64,000 bases of DNA. Source: Halocaridina rubra. Taxonomy: Eukaryota > Arthropoda > Malacostraca > Decapoda > Atyidae. The stretch spans positions 1-64,000 of the forward strand of contig JAXCGZ010002255.1 of the NCBI GenBank assembly GCA_037179515.1, given 5' to 3'. Of the stretch, positions 22,500 to 37,742 are shown piece by piece (positions within the stretch are counted from its first letter, which is position 1; every line of letters starts with the position of its first letter). Under the pieces are notes generated by a model, which had not been told where the DNA came from, searched no databases, and was given only the letters and a program-made list of their open reading frames with translations. The position numbers and the translations under genes were made by a program.

Positions 22500-23035
22500 A
22501 AAAGTTGTATTGCATCTGTAAAAATGGATCATAAAGAGAATGAGTTTTTATTATTGTTGTTGATGTTTGCCATTTTGCGTCACTAATAATCCCCATTCGT
22601 TTGGGGATGAACACAGCCAAGATGGAGATGGAGAATTAAGGCTGGTGATCTACGGTCAACAGCATCATAAAATAAAGATGTGTCAAATCTACTTAGCTAT
22701 TTAATATGCATTATGGATGGCATAATTAAAGAAATAGAAGTAAAACCAGAAGGACTGAGGGAAGGAGCAAGAAGCAGTTCTGATATTGTCTAAGATCACT
22801 TAATTTTTGGTCTTTAACGAATTCAAACTAACAAAGACTAATGGAGGAGTTTGACAGAATACGTGGCAGGTTGAATGTAGAAGTCACTGTGAAAAAGTGT
22901 AAGATGAGATGCAATAGAGATGATATCTTTAAAAAGCCTGAAAGAAAATGTAAGAAGACTATTACTTCAGGAAGTTGGAAATTTCATGTACTAGGGAGTG
23001 AGTGGTCATAACGGTATTGGGAAACTGAGGAATTA
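22500..23035 (+). pseudogene. Possible degenerate non-LTR pol fragment, with SINE fragment
   Basis: About 22850-23000 can be read, with frame breaks, as EEFDRIRGRLNVEVTVKKC then a short Cys/Lys-rich stretch, a pattern seen after the YXDD motif in some RTE-like LINEs. 22570-22650 is a minus-strand SINE fragment with CCCCATTCGTTTGGGGATG. The pol reading is weak. Confidence 0.35.
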
Positions 23036-23454
23036 ATATAAACCATTTATAATCTTTAACTTTTTCTAGCTGGGCTTGTTCCTTGACTAATAATAATAAT
23101 AATAATAATAAACAGAGAGGGGAGTATACTCAAAAGTATTAATACATGTTAACAAGGCAGTGTGTTTTCGATTTTGAATGCAATCAAAGATTGGAAAATG
23201 ATGGTGCTGGTCTAGAATCAGTAAAATTAGATGGTAAGAGTGGCAAATAGCAGAGATTCATGTTAAAGAACTGGAAGTTTAATGGAGTGGAGCAAAATCA
23301 GTTTTCCTACTTTGAATACCCCCAAAAATCCATGCATGTCATATGGATCCTTCATTATGATATAAAGTAACCACAAATTCTTTTCCAGAGTGATGATGTA
23401 GTTCACTCTTAGCTTACTTTTAGTCATTTTTCTTTCTGTCTATTTACAAGAACA

Positions 23455-23640
23455 ATAATTCCCCTTATAAGGAAAGTGGCTGAGTCAGAGCAATAAACTT
23501 GACTCTGTTAGAGAAAAATACAAAGGAGGGGATTCCTATTCCCCTCGCTCTGCTCCATTTAGTCGACTTTTACAACAAACAGGAAAATATAAAGAAGGTA
23601 TTTTTGTCTCCCCTCTAGGAGAAGGGAGGTCCAAAGCTGA
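23455..23640 (-). repeat. Unclassified interspersed repeat, CCCCTTATAAGG family
   Basis: CCCCTTATAAGGAAAGTGGC, TGAGTCAGAGCAATAAACTT, AATACAAAGGAGGGGATTC, then TTTAGTCGACTTTTACAACA. The same order of blocks recurs at 37390 and 39585. Confidence 0.75.
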
Positions 23641-23766
23641 TATGGACGATACTAACATGACTACATAACTAGATAACAAGTGATTTTGACCTCACAATAA
23701 AATAGGAATAAATAATTCATGTACTTTTGTCCAGTAATAGTATATTTTATTGTTCTCTATGTATAG

Positions 23767-23930
23767 AGGAGCAGAACTTATTGCTGAGCTTATGCAGAAA
23801 GAAATTGCTGAGCAACAAGCAGCCGAGAGGGAAGTTTTAAACAAAATCAAGGAGAAAATGGAAAGAATTAAGGCGTCCCAACAGGTTATCAAGGATCAGC
23901 ATTCACGAGAGCCAACAACTCATTACGAGG
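23767..23930 (+). CDS. Piezo: Piezo exon 21 of window (beam helix)
   Basis: Phase 2 in, 1 out; 54 full codons: GAELIAELMQKEIAEQQAA then KIKEKMERIKASQQVIKDQ. This long charged helix begins after LASRG and corresponds to the intracellular beam that couples blade movement to the pore. Donor is gagg/gtgagc. The following intron (23931-33276) is 9.3 kb; 23931-25925 and 30500-33276 are mostly featureless AT-rich DNA, with transposon-derived repeats between. Confidence 0.97.
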
Positions 23931-25928
23931 GTGAGCTACCTGTTGTTCTGTTCTGTTTGCTTATACAGGTAATCATTCTCTTTCCTCATATGTTTCTGTG
24001 AGGTTTAGCAGCTACATATATAGTGTTTTATTTTATTTTCTTCTTATATTTGTTATTCCTCCTCCTCCTCCTCCTCCTCCCCATGCTCCTTCTTCTTCCT
24101 CTTCTTCTTTATTTGAGCAGTTGGAAAAATTATTTAGAAATGAGAAATGTCATTGCTTTAACTTTGACTTATTGTTGCTGAATATATTAAATATCACATA
24201 ATAGCAAAGATACAAAAATCTATTCAGGAATATGTATCAGAGACTGGTATTTAAATACTGCTTTTTCTTTAGGTTATAGGTCATTCACAATCTACTTTAT
24301 GGTGATCAGTTGAGGGTTACTATTAGTATGAATCGTATGGTTATCCTTGGAGAAAATAATGTATGAAAGCTTTTTATATAACTATACCAGTTGACTGTAT
24401 GGGTTATATATACTTACCCAGTTGATTGCAAATAGCCTTACTCTATTTTCTTTGCATATATTGATTTCCATGTCATCTGCACTGCTGTTATATTAACATT
24501 TTACCTTTCCTGAATGAATAATATTCAAACGAAGAAATAAAATGATAGAGCAGAATACCTTTTATATGTCACTTTAAATCTGATAATTTGCCCACATTCT
24601 TGTAGTCTCTTAATATTTTATTTTCCAGCTGAAATATTGCTTCCACAGTACTATCATGATTATAATATTCTTACATCATTAATAGATGCCCGTATGTTTA
24701 AGAAGCTAAAGATCTATAGTATATTTCTTAGATGTTACTATATGTTCTTATTTAGAATCCTTGAAAGTGGTGATCATCTAATAATATGAATTTTGCAAAA
24801 TGAAACTATATATTTATTTTTTTTTACAAATATAGCAAAACTTCAGCCATGCTATTCTCATATAAAGCTTCTGCTATAAATATTTCCGTGATTTGTCTAT
24901 ACAGTATAAGCAAAAACCATTATAGAAAACTAAAGTTTGGTAAGTGTAAGATCATCATTTTCCAACTCTCACTGATTGATTCTTGGGAGTGAAAGACATT
25001 CCTGATGAAGTTATTATATCAGTGATTAAGTATTTATTATAATTATAATTAGCCTGTAAAAATTTAGGCAGTATTATAATGCATGCCATTAAGAAGCTTA
25101 AATTAGAGTTTAACTTATACTTTTCCCCAATGGTGTGTCTTGAATTAGTTTCTTCTCATATAACTCTGTATAGTTTTTTCGAGGATATTTACCTTTGAAG
25201 TCTGTTGTTTTATAACTTAATCCTGAATGAAACCCACCAATCTTAATATGTGAGGGCCAACACTGCCAAGGTAGAATAGAAATGATGGCAAAACTTCTCC
25301 TCAGACAGCGCAATTCAAATTTTATATTGTGGGTACAGACAGATATGAACTGGTATCAAATCAGGTATATAAAGTACCTACAACTTTGTAGAATTTCATA
25401 AAGCATAATTCTATCTTTTCGTTATTCCCAATCATGCTCCAATTTTTCTTTATATACTTTTCCTGCTTAGGTCTCTTATATGACTATGGCTTTCCAGATG
25501 GGTACTGTACCTGTTTTTTTATTGAGGGATATATTTTGAGGGGATGATATGTACTCTTATACAATTGCTAATTGGACATGGTGTTCCTATTTTTTTAGGG
25601 GGAGTTTCCATAAAACTAATGGGGTAAATGTTATTTGTCCAATTATGTCATAGTTTCCTTTTTTATGTACAAACCTATCATAATTTTGTTTCTTTATCTA
25701 GAGTTTTGTTTTAGTTTGGAGTCTTTGTTTTTTATATTAAAAATTTTAGTATGGATGGTGCGTGTCCTAGCCCTCACTCCTCCATTTCCTTCATGTTTTG
25801 GCTTGTTTGTAGTCACTCTCTCCTTTTGTGTGTTTGGCAACATTTCCAAGTCTTGGCAACCTCTTTTGGTCTTGTAAAATGCTCGGGCTAGTAACTGATG
25901 ATTTTCTTCAAGTACTAAGTATCTTTTC

Positions 25929-26030
25929 AGCGACCGCCGTGATTGAGTGGTGGCACTCGTGACTTTATTTGTTAGGTCGAGGGTTTGCTGAACGCCACGG
26001 TCGGAGGTTAGGAAGGTTATTCACTTAGGT
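25929..26030 (+). repeat. SINE copy, short
   Basis: GACCGCCGTGATTGAGTGGT head, GTCGAGGGTTTGCTGAAC B-box region, CGGAGGTTAGGAAGG body. Confidence 0.55.
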
Positions 26031-26276
26031 TTATGTCACATTTGCTAAAACCAGAGTCCATCGCAAGAAGGCATCATCGTAGCCCTTTGTAGAATAGGTT
26101 GTCTGTGACATAAAAATGATCGCATCACTAACTATCTTTTGAGGATATATATACACCCAGTTCTTGGAATAATGCGAAGATTGGTTCTCAGAAGTGACGT
26201 GTAGATGTAAAAATCGCATAATGTAACGAGTCATTTTCCATAAAAAACAATGATAATGGGCATAGATACATTTCAT

Positions 26277-26572
26277 GGTTATTATAGAGTGGATAGGGAT
26301 CGATATTTTGATATGGCTGGCTCTAGAACTAGAGGTCATAGTTTGAAGCTTCGTAAGAAAACTTCTTCGCAGGATGTAAGGAAATACTTTTTCAGTGTAA
26401 GAGTAGTTGATAATTGGAATTTGCTAAGCGAGGAGGTAGTTAATGCTATCTCAATCCATAGTTTTAAGGACAGGTATGATAAGTATCACTAAGTATAAAA
26501 TGGAACCGATCAGGAGACGGGAAGATATGAGCTTTGGGCTCTTTCCCGTAAACACAATTAGGTAATCACACT
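26277..26572 (+). mobile_element. CR1/L2-type LINE 3' fragment, nested
   Basis: Encodes VDRDRYFDMAGSRTRGHS and on to HSFKDRYDKYH with the tail ATTAGGTAATCACA. It sits between halves of the Tigger-like copy 1: CATAGATACATTTCA on the left and CACTATGCCAAAG on the right are adjacent in copy 2. Confidence 0.85.
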
Positions 26573-26654
26573 ATGCCAAAGATATAAGATAAGTAAAACG
26601 TATTTTACAAATACATAACAAAGCAGAAAGAACTGTAACTATTTTTATTGAAAA

Positions 26655-27142
26655 GATATTCAGATTTACTGTACAGCAAGCATATTAACATACTTGAAAA
26701 AGTTCAAAGACATGCCACGAAACTGGTGCCAGACATACGCAATCTCAGTTATTATGAGAGGCTGAGGGAATTAGACTTACCATCACTCGAAGCTAGAAGA
26801 GTGAGGGGGGATATGGTGACAGTCTTTAAATTCCTTCGTGGTTATGATAAGAGTAGATAGGGATCGATATTTTGATATGGCAGGCTCTAGAACTAGAGGT
26901 CATAGTTTGAAGCTTGGTAAGAAAACTTCTTTGCAGGATGTAAAGAAAAACTTTTTCAGTGTAAGAGTAGTTGATAATTGGAATTGGCTAAGCGAGGAGG
27001 TAGTTAATGCTATCTCAATCCATAGTTTTAAGGACAGGTATGATAAGTATCACTAAGTATAAAATGGAAGCGATGAGGAGACGGGAAGACACGAGCTTTG
27101 GGCTCTTTCCCGTAAACACAATTAGGTAAGTACAATTAGGTT
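26655..27142 (+). mobile_element. CR1/L2-type LINE 3' fragment, second nested copy
   Basis: Longer than the first: ILEKVQRHATKLVPDIRN, LRELDLPSLEARR, then after a small insertion near 26850 the frame shifts into VDRDRYFDMAGSRTRGHS. It ends HSFKDRYDKYH and ACAATTAGGTAAGTAC. The frameshift makes it non-coding. Confidence 0.85.
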
Positions 27143-27763
27143 ACTCTATTATGCGGTGGGCAACAGGCATACACTGGGACGTCCATGGTGGCGGTGAGCA
27201 CGTAACTTAAGCGATAGAAGAGGAGGAGGATGCGGAAAACGAACCTCTATCTGCAAAGGTTTTGCCTCCTCTATATCAGCTGATGCGCTCTCGCACGCTT
27301 TTTCCCTGACGATATTATATGGCAAGTTTGTTTGCTGTTTGTTCTTAATGCTCATCCACGTACTTAGCATTTTTTCCATTCTCTTCATAATATCTGATCG
27401 CATTAAGCGGTAGAAGAGGAGGAGGATGCGGGAGAACGAACCTCTATCTGCAAACGTTTTGCCACCTCTGTATCAGCTGATGCGCTCTCACACACTTTTC
27501 CCTAACGATATACAAACCTTAACACAAATGCAGTTAGAACAAGCGATATATCCACGCAGTATGCTGGGTAAAGAGACACTGAAGCACATGGCAGCATGGC
27601 GGAAAAGTGCCTTCGAGGCGATCAATAATTTACTAAAATGAAAATTTTTTTGCGGAATATTTTGGGCGGGCATTATTCGAGTATTTCGCATTTTGTTACT
27701 ATTATTTTTTGGGAGCGTTATTCCAATTTTGTGTATTCTAAACACACATAAAAAGCAAACTCA

Positions 27764-27848
<85 letters not shown>
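27764..27848. repeat. (AT)n array
   Basis: Separates Tigger-like copy 1 from the foldback element. Confidence 0.97.

Positions 27849-29030
<1,182 letters not shown>

Positions 29031-29095
<65 letters not shown>
29031..29095. repeat. (AT)n array
   Basis: Separates the foldback from Tigger-like copy 2. Confidence 0.97.
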
Positions 29096-30495
<1,400 letters not shown>

Positions 30496-31659
30496 GTTAA
30501 TGTAGTATTTCTCAATCCCTTTCTTTACATATTAAAACTTTCATTACATTCTTTGATGGGGTTACTTCATAATTTTCATTGCCAACTTGGTTGTGATTGC
30601 CCAGTATTTTCTGTACATTCTATTAAGACCCGGCACACCTGGACAAATGTTATACATTCGGTATCAAGTTCTAAAAACACTGACTTCATTGATAGTATGT
30701 GAGAAAACTTAACTCAATTCCTTTTCAGGCTGCATAAGGAACAAAAATATTAGTAAATTACTTAGCTGGTTTGTTAGTCAAACCAATGCTAATAAGTGTT
30801 ATATGCAGACTAGTAAACATTGTACAATACTTGTGAATATATATGTGACCATTTACGTAGAAAAAAAATGTATTCCTTAACAGTTATGTGCTTTTGATTT
30901 TAGAACTATTTATAGATACTTGTACATTGCTTATACTAATATGATATTTTTTCCATATATCTTCAAAATATATTATTCCTTATGTCTTCAATAAGTCTGT
31001 AGTTTAGAATAAGATTAACAGGAAGGATTTATCCCCTCTTTTTTTAATAAATTCCCAGGAGGCTCATCTTTCTGTATACTATCTTAGTTCTCATTAAATT
31101 TGTAAGTTTTTTCTTCATATATTTTTATTTGTTTCTGTATGGTAATTTGTTTGAGTGATTATTGTTTTGTGCCACATTTGGATATGGAAATACAGGAATG
31201 ATTTTTGCATTTTATACATAAAGTTTTTTATAGTTTTTTGTTTCTTTATATGCAACTTAATTTCTCAGGAAATTTTATACTCGCTATCAGAGAGTGAATT
31301 AATGTCATAACATAAATATTTTGTTGTACTGTATATACTACTGCATAAAAGGATGTTTATGTATTTCCGTCCAACGGCACAAATGTAGGGCATGAATAGA
31401 GATACTTCAAAGTCGTCTTCAACATGGATACCTTGATTGGCATCAGTCAAAATCTTTAAAGACATATGTGCTATTGCCCATGCCTTAACACTAGCTCATT
31501 GATAGTTTGAGTGTTGTATTGTTCAATTCAATCATGAAATAAAATGAAAAATCTATCAAATTCCTTAGTATTATGTCATTTAAGTCGTTGTTCATAAGAG
31601 AAATAAAATAATTTCTCTGAGGTTAAGCTAGACTGTGGTCAACTGTTTTAACTAACCTA

Positions 31660-31816
31660 TTGTGTCAATATTATTCCCCATGATAAGGGTGGACACAGAC
31701 AGATTGGTGCTAGGGAGGTAAGGCAGGATGCCCTTCCTAAAGCCTCATTGCATGCTTGATCACAGGTCTGTCACATCCCGAGTCGAGTATTCTGACCGCT
31801 ACACTACGGCGGTCCC
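31660..31816 (-). repeat. tRNA-derived SINE copy
   Basis: Plus strand: GGTGGACACAGACAGATTGG, GGATGCCCTTCCTAAAGCC, CACAGGTCTGTCACATCCCG, ending GCTACACTACGGCGGTCC. Confidence 0.82.
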
Positions 31817-32496
31817 CACTTGTGTCAGCTGCTCTAGATTATCTGAAATTCATGTTGTAGATTTCTTTGTTATATCCCAATACTGAGTTTCTCTTCTTTC
31901 CTTGTCATGGTGAGTGGTCTTTTAGAACTTTTCATGTGAATGTTTTTTAGCCTCTGTTGATGAATTCCCTCTACTTTCCATTTGCGTTTTAGTTGCTTTT
32001 GATCTGTAGATGCTTCTGAGAAATAAGACATTGAATATATGCCCTCATATTGCATTTCCTTAATGATAAAGCACTTTGTTGTAAGACTGAAATAATTCGA
32101 TCAACTTACTGATTGTACTGCTTGCTGAAGCCACTATATATGTTAAGTGTGGGATAGTATTGTTTTTGCTTAGTAAATTATATTTATGTTCATTACCAGA
32201 AAGAATGTGGTAGCAAATGTGAAATTTTCTCTTTGAAAAGTTTATATATAGCAAAAAAAGCCAATCTCCCATTTTATGTCATCACTAGAAACTGAATATT
32301 GTTTTATTCTACTTTGAAATTCAGATTTACACATAAAAAGTTTGTTAATATGTAAGTACAGTAGTTTGAAAGTTACTAAGTGTTACCTCTTTGATCATAA
32401 TTGATTATTTTACTGATTGACTAATTAATTGATATCCACAGGAAGCTCAAAATGCTTATATATTGTATTTCTATTGTCACATCGTTTAGTGTGAGT

Positions 32497-32735
32497 TTAT
32501 GGGCTTATTTAATTCATTGTTAACAGATGTTAAACTGATTTGTGTTAATACATACAAGTTATACGTAATACCCAGTTTTCATATTAATTGGTTGTCCGAA
32601 CTTACTGCTTAGTTTTAATTAATGGGATTATTCAATTTAAGGTTAATTAGGTGTTAAACTGAATTGTGCTAATACATGCAAGTTTTTCGTGATACCCAGT
32701 TATCGTATTAATTGGTTGTTCTAACTTTAAACTTT
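32497..32735. repeat. Two-copy duplication, about 130 bp
   Basis: ATGTTAAACTGATTTGTGTT and GTGTTAAACTGAATTGTGCT each lead to ATACCCAGTT and CATATTAATTGGTTGT-like ends. Confidence 0.85.
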
Positions 32736-33276
32736 GTCTCCCTTAGCTAGGAATCAGATGCTGTAGAACGACTGTTACCTAGCTCTGTCCTTGGTTGACA
32801 CTCCTCATTGTAATGATGGAGGTATTATTGGCTGCTGTTAGAACTGTAAAATAGTATAAGAGTTCATGAAATTGCGTTTTCTATATCAAATTCAAGTATA
32901 TTTGATACTATCCTCTCAGTTAGTTTAAGTCAAATGAAGAATGATTGAATGATCAGAACCTCTCATAAGCTTTTAGAATATTTTTTCACAAATCTGGAAT
33001 GAAGCCTAGATGATGTCTGTACAAGAAATGACAGCAGTTTGATGAACTCATAATATATTAATTGTTCCTTTAAGAATTGCTTAAGGAGGGTATTAATGCA
33101 TTTTGTATTTCTTTTCCCTGTGTTTTTCTTTGTGTGCTGTCTCTATAGTGATTGTTGCAAAGCATGCTCGCCCCCTACTCATAGTTGTCTTCTGTTCCAT
33201 GAAGACCGAATATTGAGAGTGATGGCAGGGCATGTTTCCTAACTTTTGCTTTTTGTTTCATTCCCATTTTTTGCAG

Positions 33277-33714
33277 CTAACACCTCCGAACAGTTTTCCA
33301 ATGTCAGTAGTCCCCTACCCTTGGAGATGACCTCGCCCCTCCCCCTGCCCCCATCCGCAGGTGTGGATGATGCCCATGGCTTGTCGTCCCCCCGTCCTAA
33401 CAACCTTAGTGCTACTCCAGGGGCTCCCACTCCATCATCCGCGAACATGACCCTCTCCCTGGATGGCTACCTGGAACCAACGCGCCTCTCCCTCACAACT
33501 CCGCATTTTTCACACCAGCCCATCACTTCCCCGTCGGAAGAATCTTTTCCTTTCTTCTCCCCTCCGCCATATCCTGCCCTTCGTGATCGCCACGCCCCAA
33601 CTCGAGCTTCTGCTCCAACGGCTCATGACATTGGACCTCCCTGGCTGAGGGAACACTTGACGTATCACCGACCCTCGGTCTCTACAACATCTCCAGTGAT
33701 GTCTCATCACACCT
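33277..33714 (+). CDS. Piezo: Piezo exon 22 of window (Pro/Ser-rich, frame-neutral)
   Basis: 438 bases, phase 1 to 1: ANTSEQFSNVSSPLPLEM, then Pro/Ser/Thr-rich sequence ending SPVMSHHT. Acceptor is tttttgcag; donor is acct/gtaata. Reading past the donor meets a stop at 33729, so use of this exon without splicing would truncate the protein. GC is well above the flanks. It lies in the disordered linker after the beam. Skipping it, alone or with exon 23, preserves frame. Confidence 0.82.
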
Positions 33715-34478
33715 GTAATATCCCTCACTAACTCTTGCAGTTCATGGTTATTCAACAGTATTCATTCTGTGAAGTTAGCTTCTTGGAAGTATTATTAGAA
33801 AAGTAAACTAATCCATAATTTCATTCAACTGTAAGACTTATATATTTGATTTTTACATACATGTACATATACATGGCCCTATTCCCTATCACAGTCAAAT
33901 GATCTTAGCAGATGTGCATATTGTGCATACTGTTGAATTTTCATGGATATTTATGCATGTCTACCTCAGAAGTAGAACTAGTAAGAGAGTGTAGTTCTTG
34001 GCATCCATTAATAGTCCAGTAATCAATAAAGACAAGAGCTTAGAGTCACTTTATTAATTAATTTTATGCTTCCATTATCGTTAGCTTTGTTATGGAAGAA
34101 TTTTGTCACTCTATTTGTGCAATATTTTTATGCTATTGAAAACTTGAATATAATTGTATGGAACCAACGTAAGTTTCAGAATCTCATTTAGAGAAGTTTT
34201 TGCTGCTTTTTATACGTGGTTGTAACTTGTGTATCTAATTTGCATATGGCATTATTTTTCAGTAGTTTCATATAGCAGATACATTATCTTTATTTTTTGC
34301 AAAATAGCATAAGGAAATCAGTATTATATACTGTATTCTGACTGGGAATGAATAGGCTTAATTTTTATATTATTTATTGCATGTTACTTGTTACTTATTG
34401 ATTTTACTTCCTTAAAATAGTTTTTAGATAATGGTTTTGCAGCTTTACGAGTCCATCATCCACTTTTTATTCCATTAG

Positions 34479-34733
34479 ATAGTGAAAATTCTCCAGGAGA
34501 ACTAGAAGAACCAAAGGAACTGCAATCCAAAGAAGAACTTGAGGACCCCAATTCAATTGAAAGTACGACTCGGTTGCTTGAGAGTGCCGCAGAGCTTCTA
34601 AGCCTTGCAAGGCGCACAAGATTCTTTAATTCTCCCTCTTTTAGCATGGAATCCCAAGATTTGGGAACACTCAACTCCAAAACTTCTGGCTTAAGAGCAG
34701 CGGATATGAAAGCTGCTCAGTACCTTTTGCATG
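34479..34733 (+). CDS. Piezo: Piezo exon 23 of window (acidic/helical linker, frame-neutral)
   Basis: 255 bases, phase 1 to 1: SENSPGELEEPKELQSKEE, a probable helix LLESAAELLSLARRTRFF, and AADMKAAQYLLH. Acceptor is ttccattag; donor is catg/gtaacc, which is weaker than most here. Split codon with exon 22 gives Tyr; with exon 21 it would give Asp. The following intron (34734-37620) holds an about 115-bp minisatellite and an unclassified repeat. Confidence 0.85.
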
Positions 34734-35887
34734 GTAACCACGCCTGCTTAGAAATCACTGTAACTCACGTGTCACGTGCAAGCAGAGCCACAACTAATAT
34801 TAGTGTGGAAAAGCCTTTTTCTAACAGTCTTCTGATCGAGATGTTTCACTACTACTCACCTACCATGCTTTTGTAATCCTAACACTCAATAGTAACATTA
34901 TAAATCTTTGGCCATTACATTCTTCAATGTTTATAACTGCCGTATGTCAAGTAAACTGCATGTTCCATAATGTAACGGAGTTGCGAGAAGAAAAATGATA
35001 TAGTATTGAAAATTACGTCTTTAAGCATTTCTCCAAAATAATGTGAACACCCACATCTCCAAAATGCTGTGACTATCATCTAACACCAGAAAACGAAGGA
35101 ATATTTGAAATTTGCACATCGTCTTTGAGATCCTTGCATGTAGCTCGTCATATTTGCCATAGTGAGATTTTTTCTGTAAAGCATAATCTCTTTCATGCAT
35201 GTTTGGGTCTTAATTAAATCGAAGCAGACAGATGTGCCTCAATGATACGATCAACTAGTATGATGTAGTGATGTTGATACATGTTAATACATTAGTAAAT
35301 ATGTATCACTTTCATTGAGGAACATGCAAATACTAAGTGAAGACAATTTACGTGAAATACTATTTAATTATTCTGATAAGGTAAGTTAATGATGCAAGTG
35401 AACACTTGCTTTCTCAAGAGGCTGAGAGCTAACAGTATCACTAAGGTTGGTCAGATTTTTTTTACTGAAAGCAGAAACCAATAAAAATGCATTATTTTTA
35501 ATATAGTATGTATTATGTTGGTAGTAGATTTAATTGCTCCTGTATATATAAACATACTATTTGGGTTCATTCAAGATTCTCCAGGCTATTTACAAAAGCA
35601 TTTTCATATTCACTTTGTTTTCTTCTCTTTAAAGTACAATATGCTTCAAACTTATTATGTAGTAGAACATTGATTTTTCAGATTATTATAATTGGAGAAA
35701 TATTTATGATGTAATACAGAATATATTTGTATCTTTGGTCAGAAAAGTCGGCATTTTTCTGCAATATAGAAATACAAAAATTGGGATAATTTTCTGTGAT
35801 ACATTTATCCATTCTAGGCATAGATATATTTATATGCTATTAAATTATTTACTAAGAAGTTTTTAGTTTTCATGCAATATGCTCACA

Positions 35888-36275
35888 CAAAATATAATGA
35901 ACATTGAGATCATCTTGAAGTTTTTGCATTAATCATTTACTTAATTTAACTGTAGATAAAATAATTTACAAAGTTTTTACTTTTTTATTTTTAAGCGAGA
36001 TTTTATGAACATTAAGCACTTCTTAGAGTACTTGAATTAAAGTTGTATTTCATTCAGCTGTAGATAAAATAATGTATGATTTTTTTTTTTTAGATAAGAT
36101 TTTATGTGTATTGAGCCCAACTTGGAAATTTTGAATTAAATCTGCATTTGATTTAGCTGTAGATAAAATAACTTTCCAAGATGATTTTAGACAAGATTTT
36201 ATGGACTTTGAGGCCTTCTTGGAATACTTGAATTAAATCTGTATATGATAAATACTATATCTGTAGATAATTTGT
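35888..36275. repeat. Degenerate minisatellite, period about 95-115 bp
   Basis: Four units with CTGTAGATAAAATAA, a T-rich run, AGATTTTATG, GAGCACTTCTTGGA-like text and CTTGAATTAAATCTG. Confidence 0.85.
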
Positions 36276-37389
36276 CAGGTGCTTTGTACAGGAAGTGAAA
36301 TTTATTTTTTTTTTTCATGCAGAAGCACCATTGTCAAGCTAATATGTATCAGAATCATAAAACTTGAGAATTTGAAAATAACATATTATACAGAGCTTGT
36401 ATACTAACACTGCAATCTCGCTCATGTAATAACTAAGATATCAATTCATCCACATGTCACTAATATTACACTAAACATATGGACAATAAGATTTGATGCA
36501 CACCACGCCAACTCTACTTTGCCTGCTTTGGAAGCTTAGTTAGGATATTGTTTTCACAAGTCACATTTTCATTCCTCCTCTCCAGGTGTCCAGATCAGCA
36601 AAATGATTCATGTTCCAGTCTGTCCACTACTTATTTTTTCCCCACATTTCTCTTCATTCCTTTTTGTTTCTCGCTCAGTCCATCGTTACACTCCTTAAAG
36701 TGTTTAAACTCTTTTAACTGTATGATTTCATTGTCCATCTTCTTACCTGTATTCATACGTTATAACTACTAAAGTGTACATTAGTCAATAGAAACACTCA
36801 AGTAAATTAGATAAGAACATTTATTTCCTGTGTTAATGCATACATAGATATAGTGAATAGCATGCTAAAATCTTAAAAATAAGTATTTTTTAAATGTATC
36901 GTATTTTTGAAATTATTTGATGTTTAGTAGTTTAATGTTTCAATGTGGTATATATTGTCCTATATTTCTTCTTGTATCAAATAAAACTTTTGATTCTAAT
37001 ATAAACTCCAAAGTAATTGGGTCACACAATGCAGCTCATTTTCTCAGGCATTTATCAAGCGTATATACTTTTATCTCTTGAAAATTTGTTTTCAAGTATG
37101 ATTAACTTGACATCAACGTAAGCTGTGCTTTAAAAAGTGCGTAATTTAAAGTAATGCAGTTTTCCATTGATGAAAAAGAGCAGTGTAAGAAAAATTTTTA
37201 TCTAGTAAAACTGTCAAGTGTGTGATTAATTTAGGTCACCACATTATTGGTTACATATTCCTGTGATAAGATTAGCCCCAGAGTACAGGAATATGAATGG
37301 TAATATATATCTCATATTATTTTGTGCAGGATTGTAAATGGAATAATAAATCTTGGACTCATACGATGTATAATCTCTATACAAAATCC

Positions 37390-37525
37390 AAAATCCCCCC
37401 TTATAAGGGGGTAGGCTGAGTCAGAGCTAAAACCTTGACAGTTATAGTAAAATACAAAGGAGAGGGATTTCCAGTTCCCTCTGTCCTCCCCATTTAGCTG
37501 ACTTTTGCAACACGCAGAGGAACCT
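37390..37525 (-). repeat. Unclassified interspersed repeat, CCCCTTATAAGG family
   Basis: CCCCCCTTATAAGGGGGTAG, TGAGTCAGAGCTAAAACCTT, AATACAAAGGAGAGGGATT and CATTTAGCTGACTTTTGCAA. Confidence 0.75.
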
Positions 37526-37620
37526 TATCATCATAACATTCACTATTCTGAGAAAAGTGCTGTATTTATTGCCGTTAAGTTGTATATTTCTTTCTAAAGT
37601 CTATTCCTTATTTTCTTCAG

Positions 37621-37742
37621 CAATTCGCTCTGGAGACTATTACATGTTTGAGGATTATGGGGACTATGAAGGTCTCGCTCCCTTAGAAATTCCAGAGGAG
37701 CCAAATGAAGATGAAACAGCACAGGGCATGACAGTCTCTGAG
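37621..37742 (+). CDS. Piezo: Piezo exon 24 of window (acidic motif after beam)
   Basis: Phase 1 in, 0 out; 40 full codons: IRSGDYYMFEDYGDYEGLA then an acidic stretch. The SGDYY-FE motif matches the family's HSGDYFLFESDSEEE segment. Donor is gag/gtaaaa. The following intron (37743-38754) holds one unclassified repeat near 38425. Confidence 0.96.

Larger units (their letters stand above)
26148..27762. mobile_element. Tigger/pogo-like element, copy 1, interrupted by LINEs
   Basis: Starts CAGTTCTTGGAATAATGCGA, matching GTTACCTCTCGAAATAATGC of copy 2 (29097). Later blocks CTATGCCAAAGATATAAGAT, GGTGGGCAACAGGCATAC and CTGAAGCACATGGCAGCATG occur in the same order in copy 2. A block with GAGGAGGATGCGG and CCTCTATCTGCAAA occurs twice (27200-27300, 27400-27490). 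Two LINE 3' ends interrupt it. I recognise no transposase. Confidence 0.65.

Noticed and set aside
27426..27641. 71-residue ORF starting MRENEPLSANVLPP as a possible nested gene
   Set aside because: It lies inside a repeat block that recurs at 27240 and in copy 2 with stops, so it is transposon-derived and not a host gene.
33239..33755. Minus-strand ORFs opposite exon 22
   Set aside because: They mirror a GC-rich coding exon that is supported by frame and splice signals on the plus strand.
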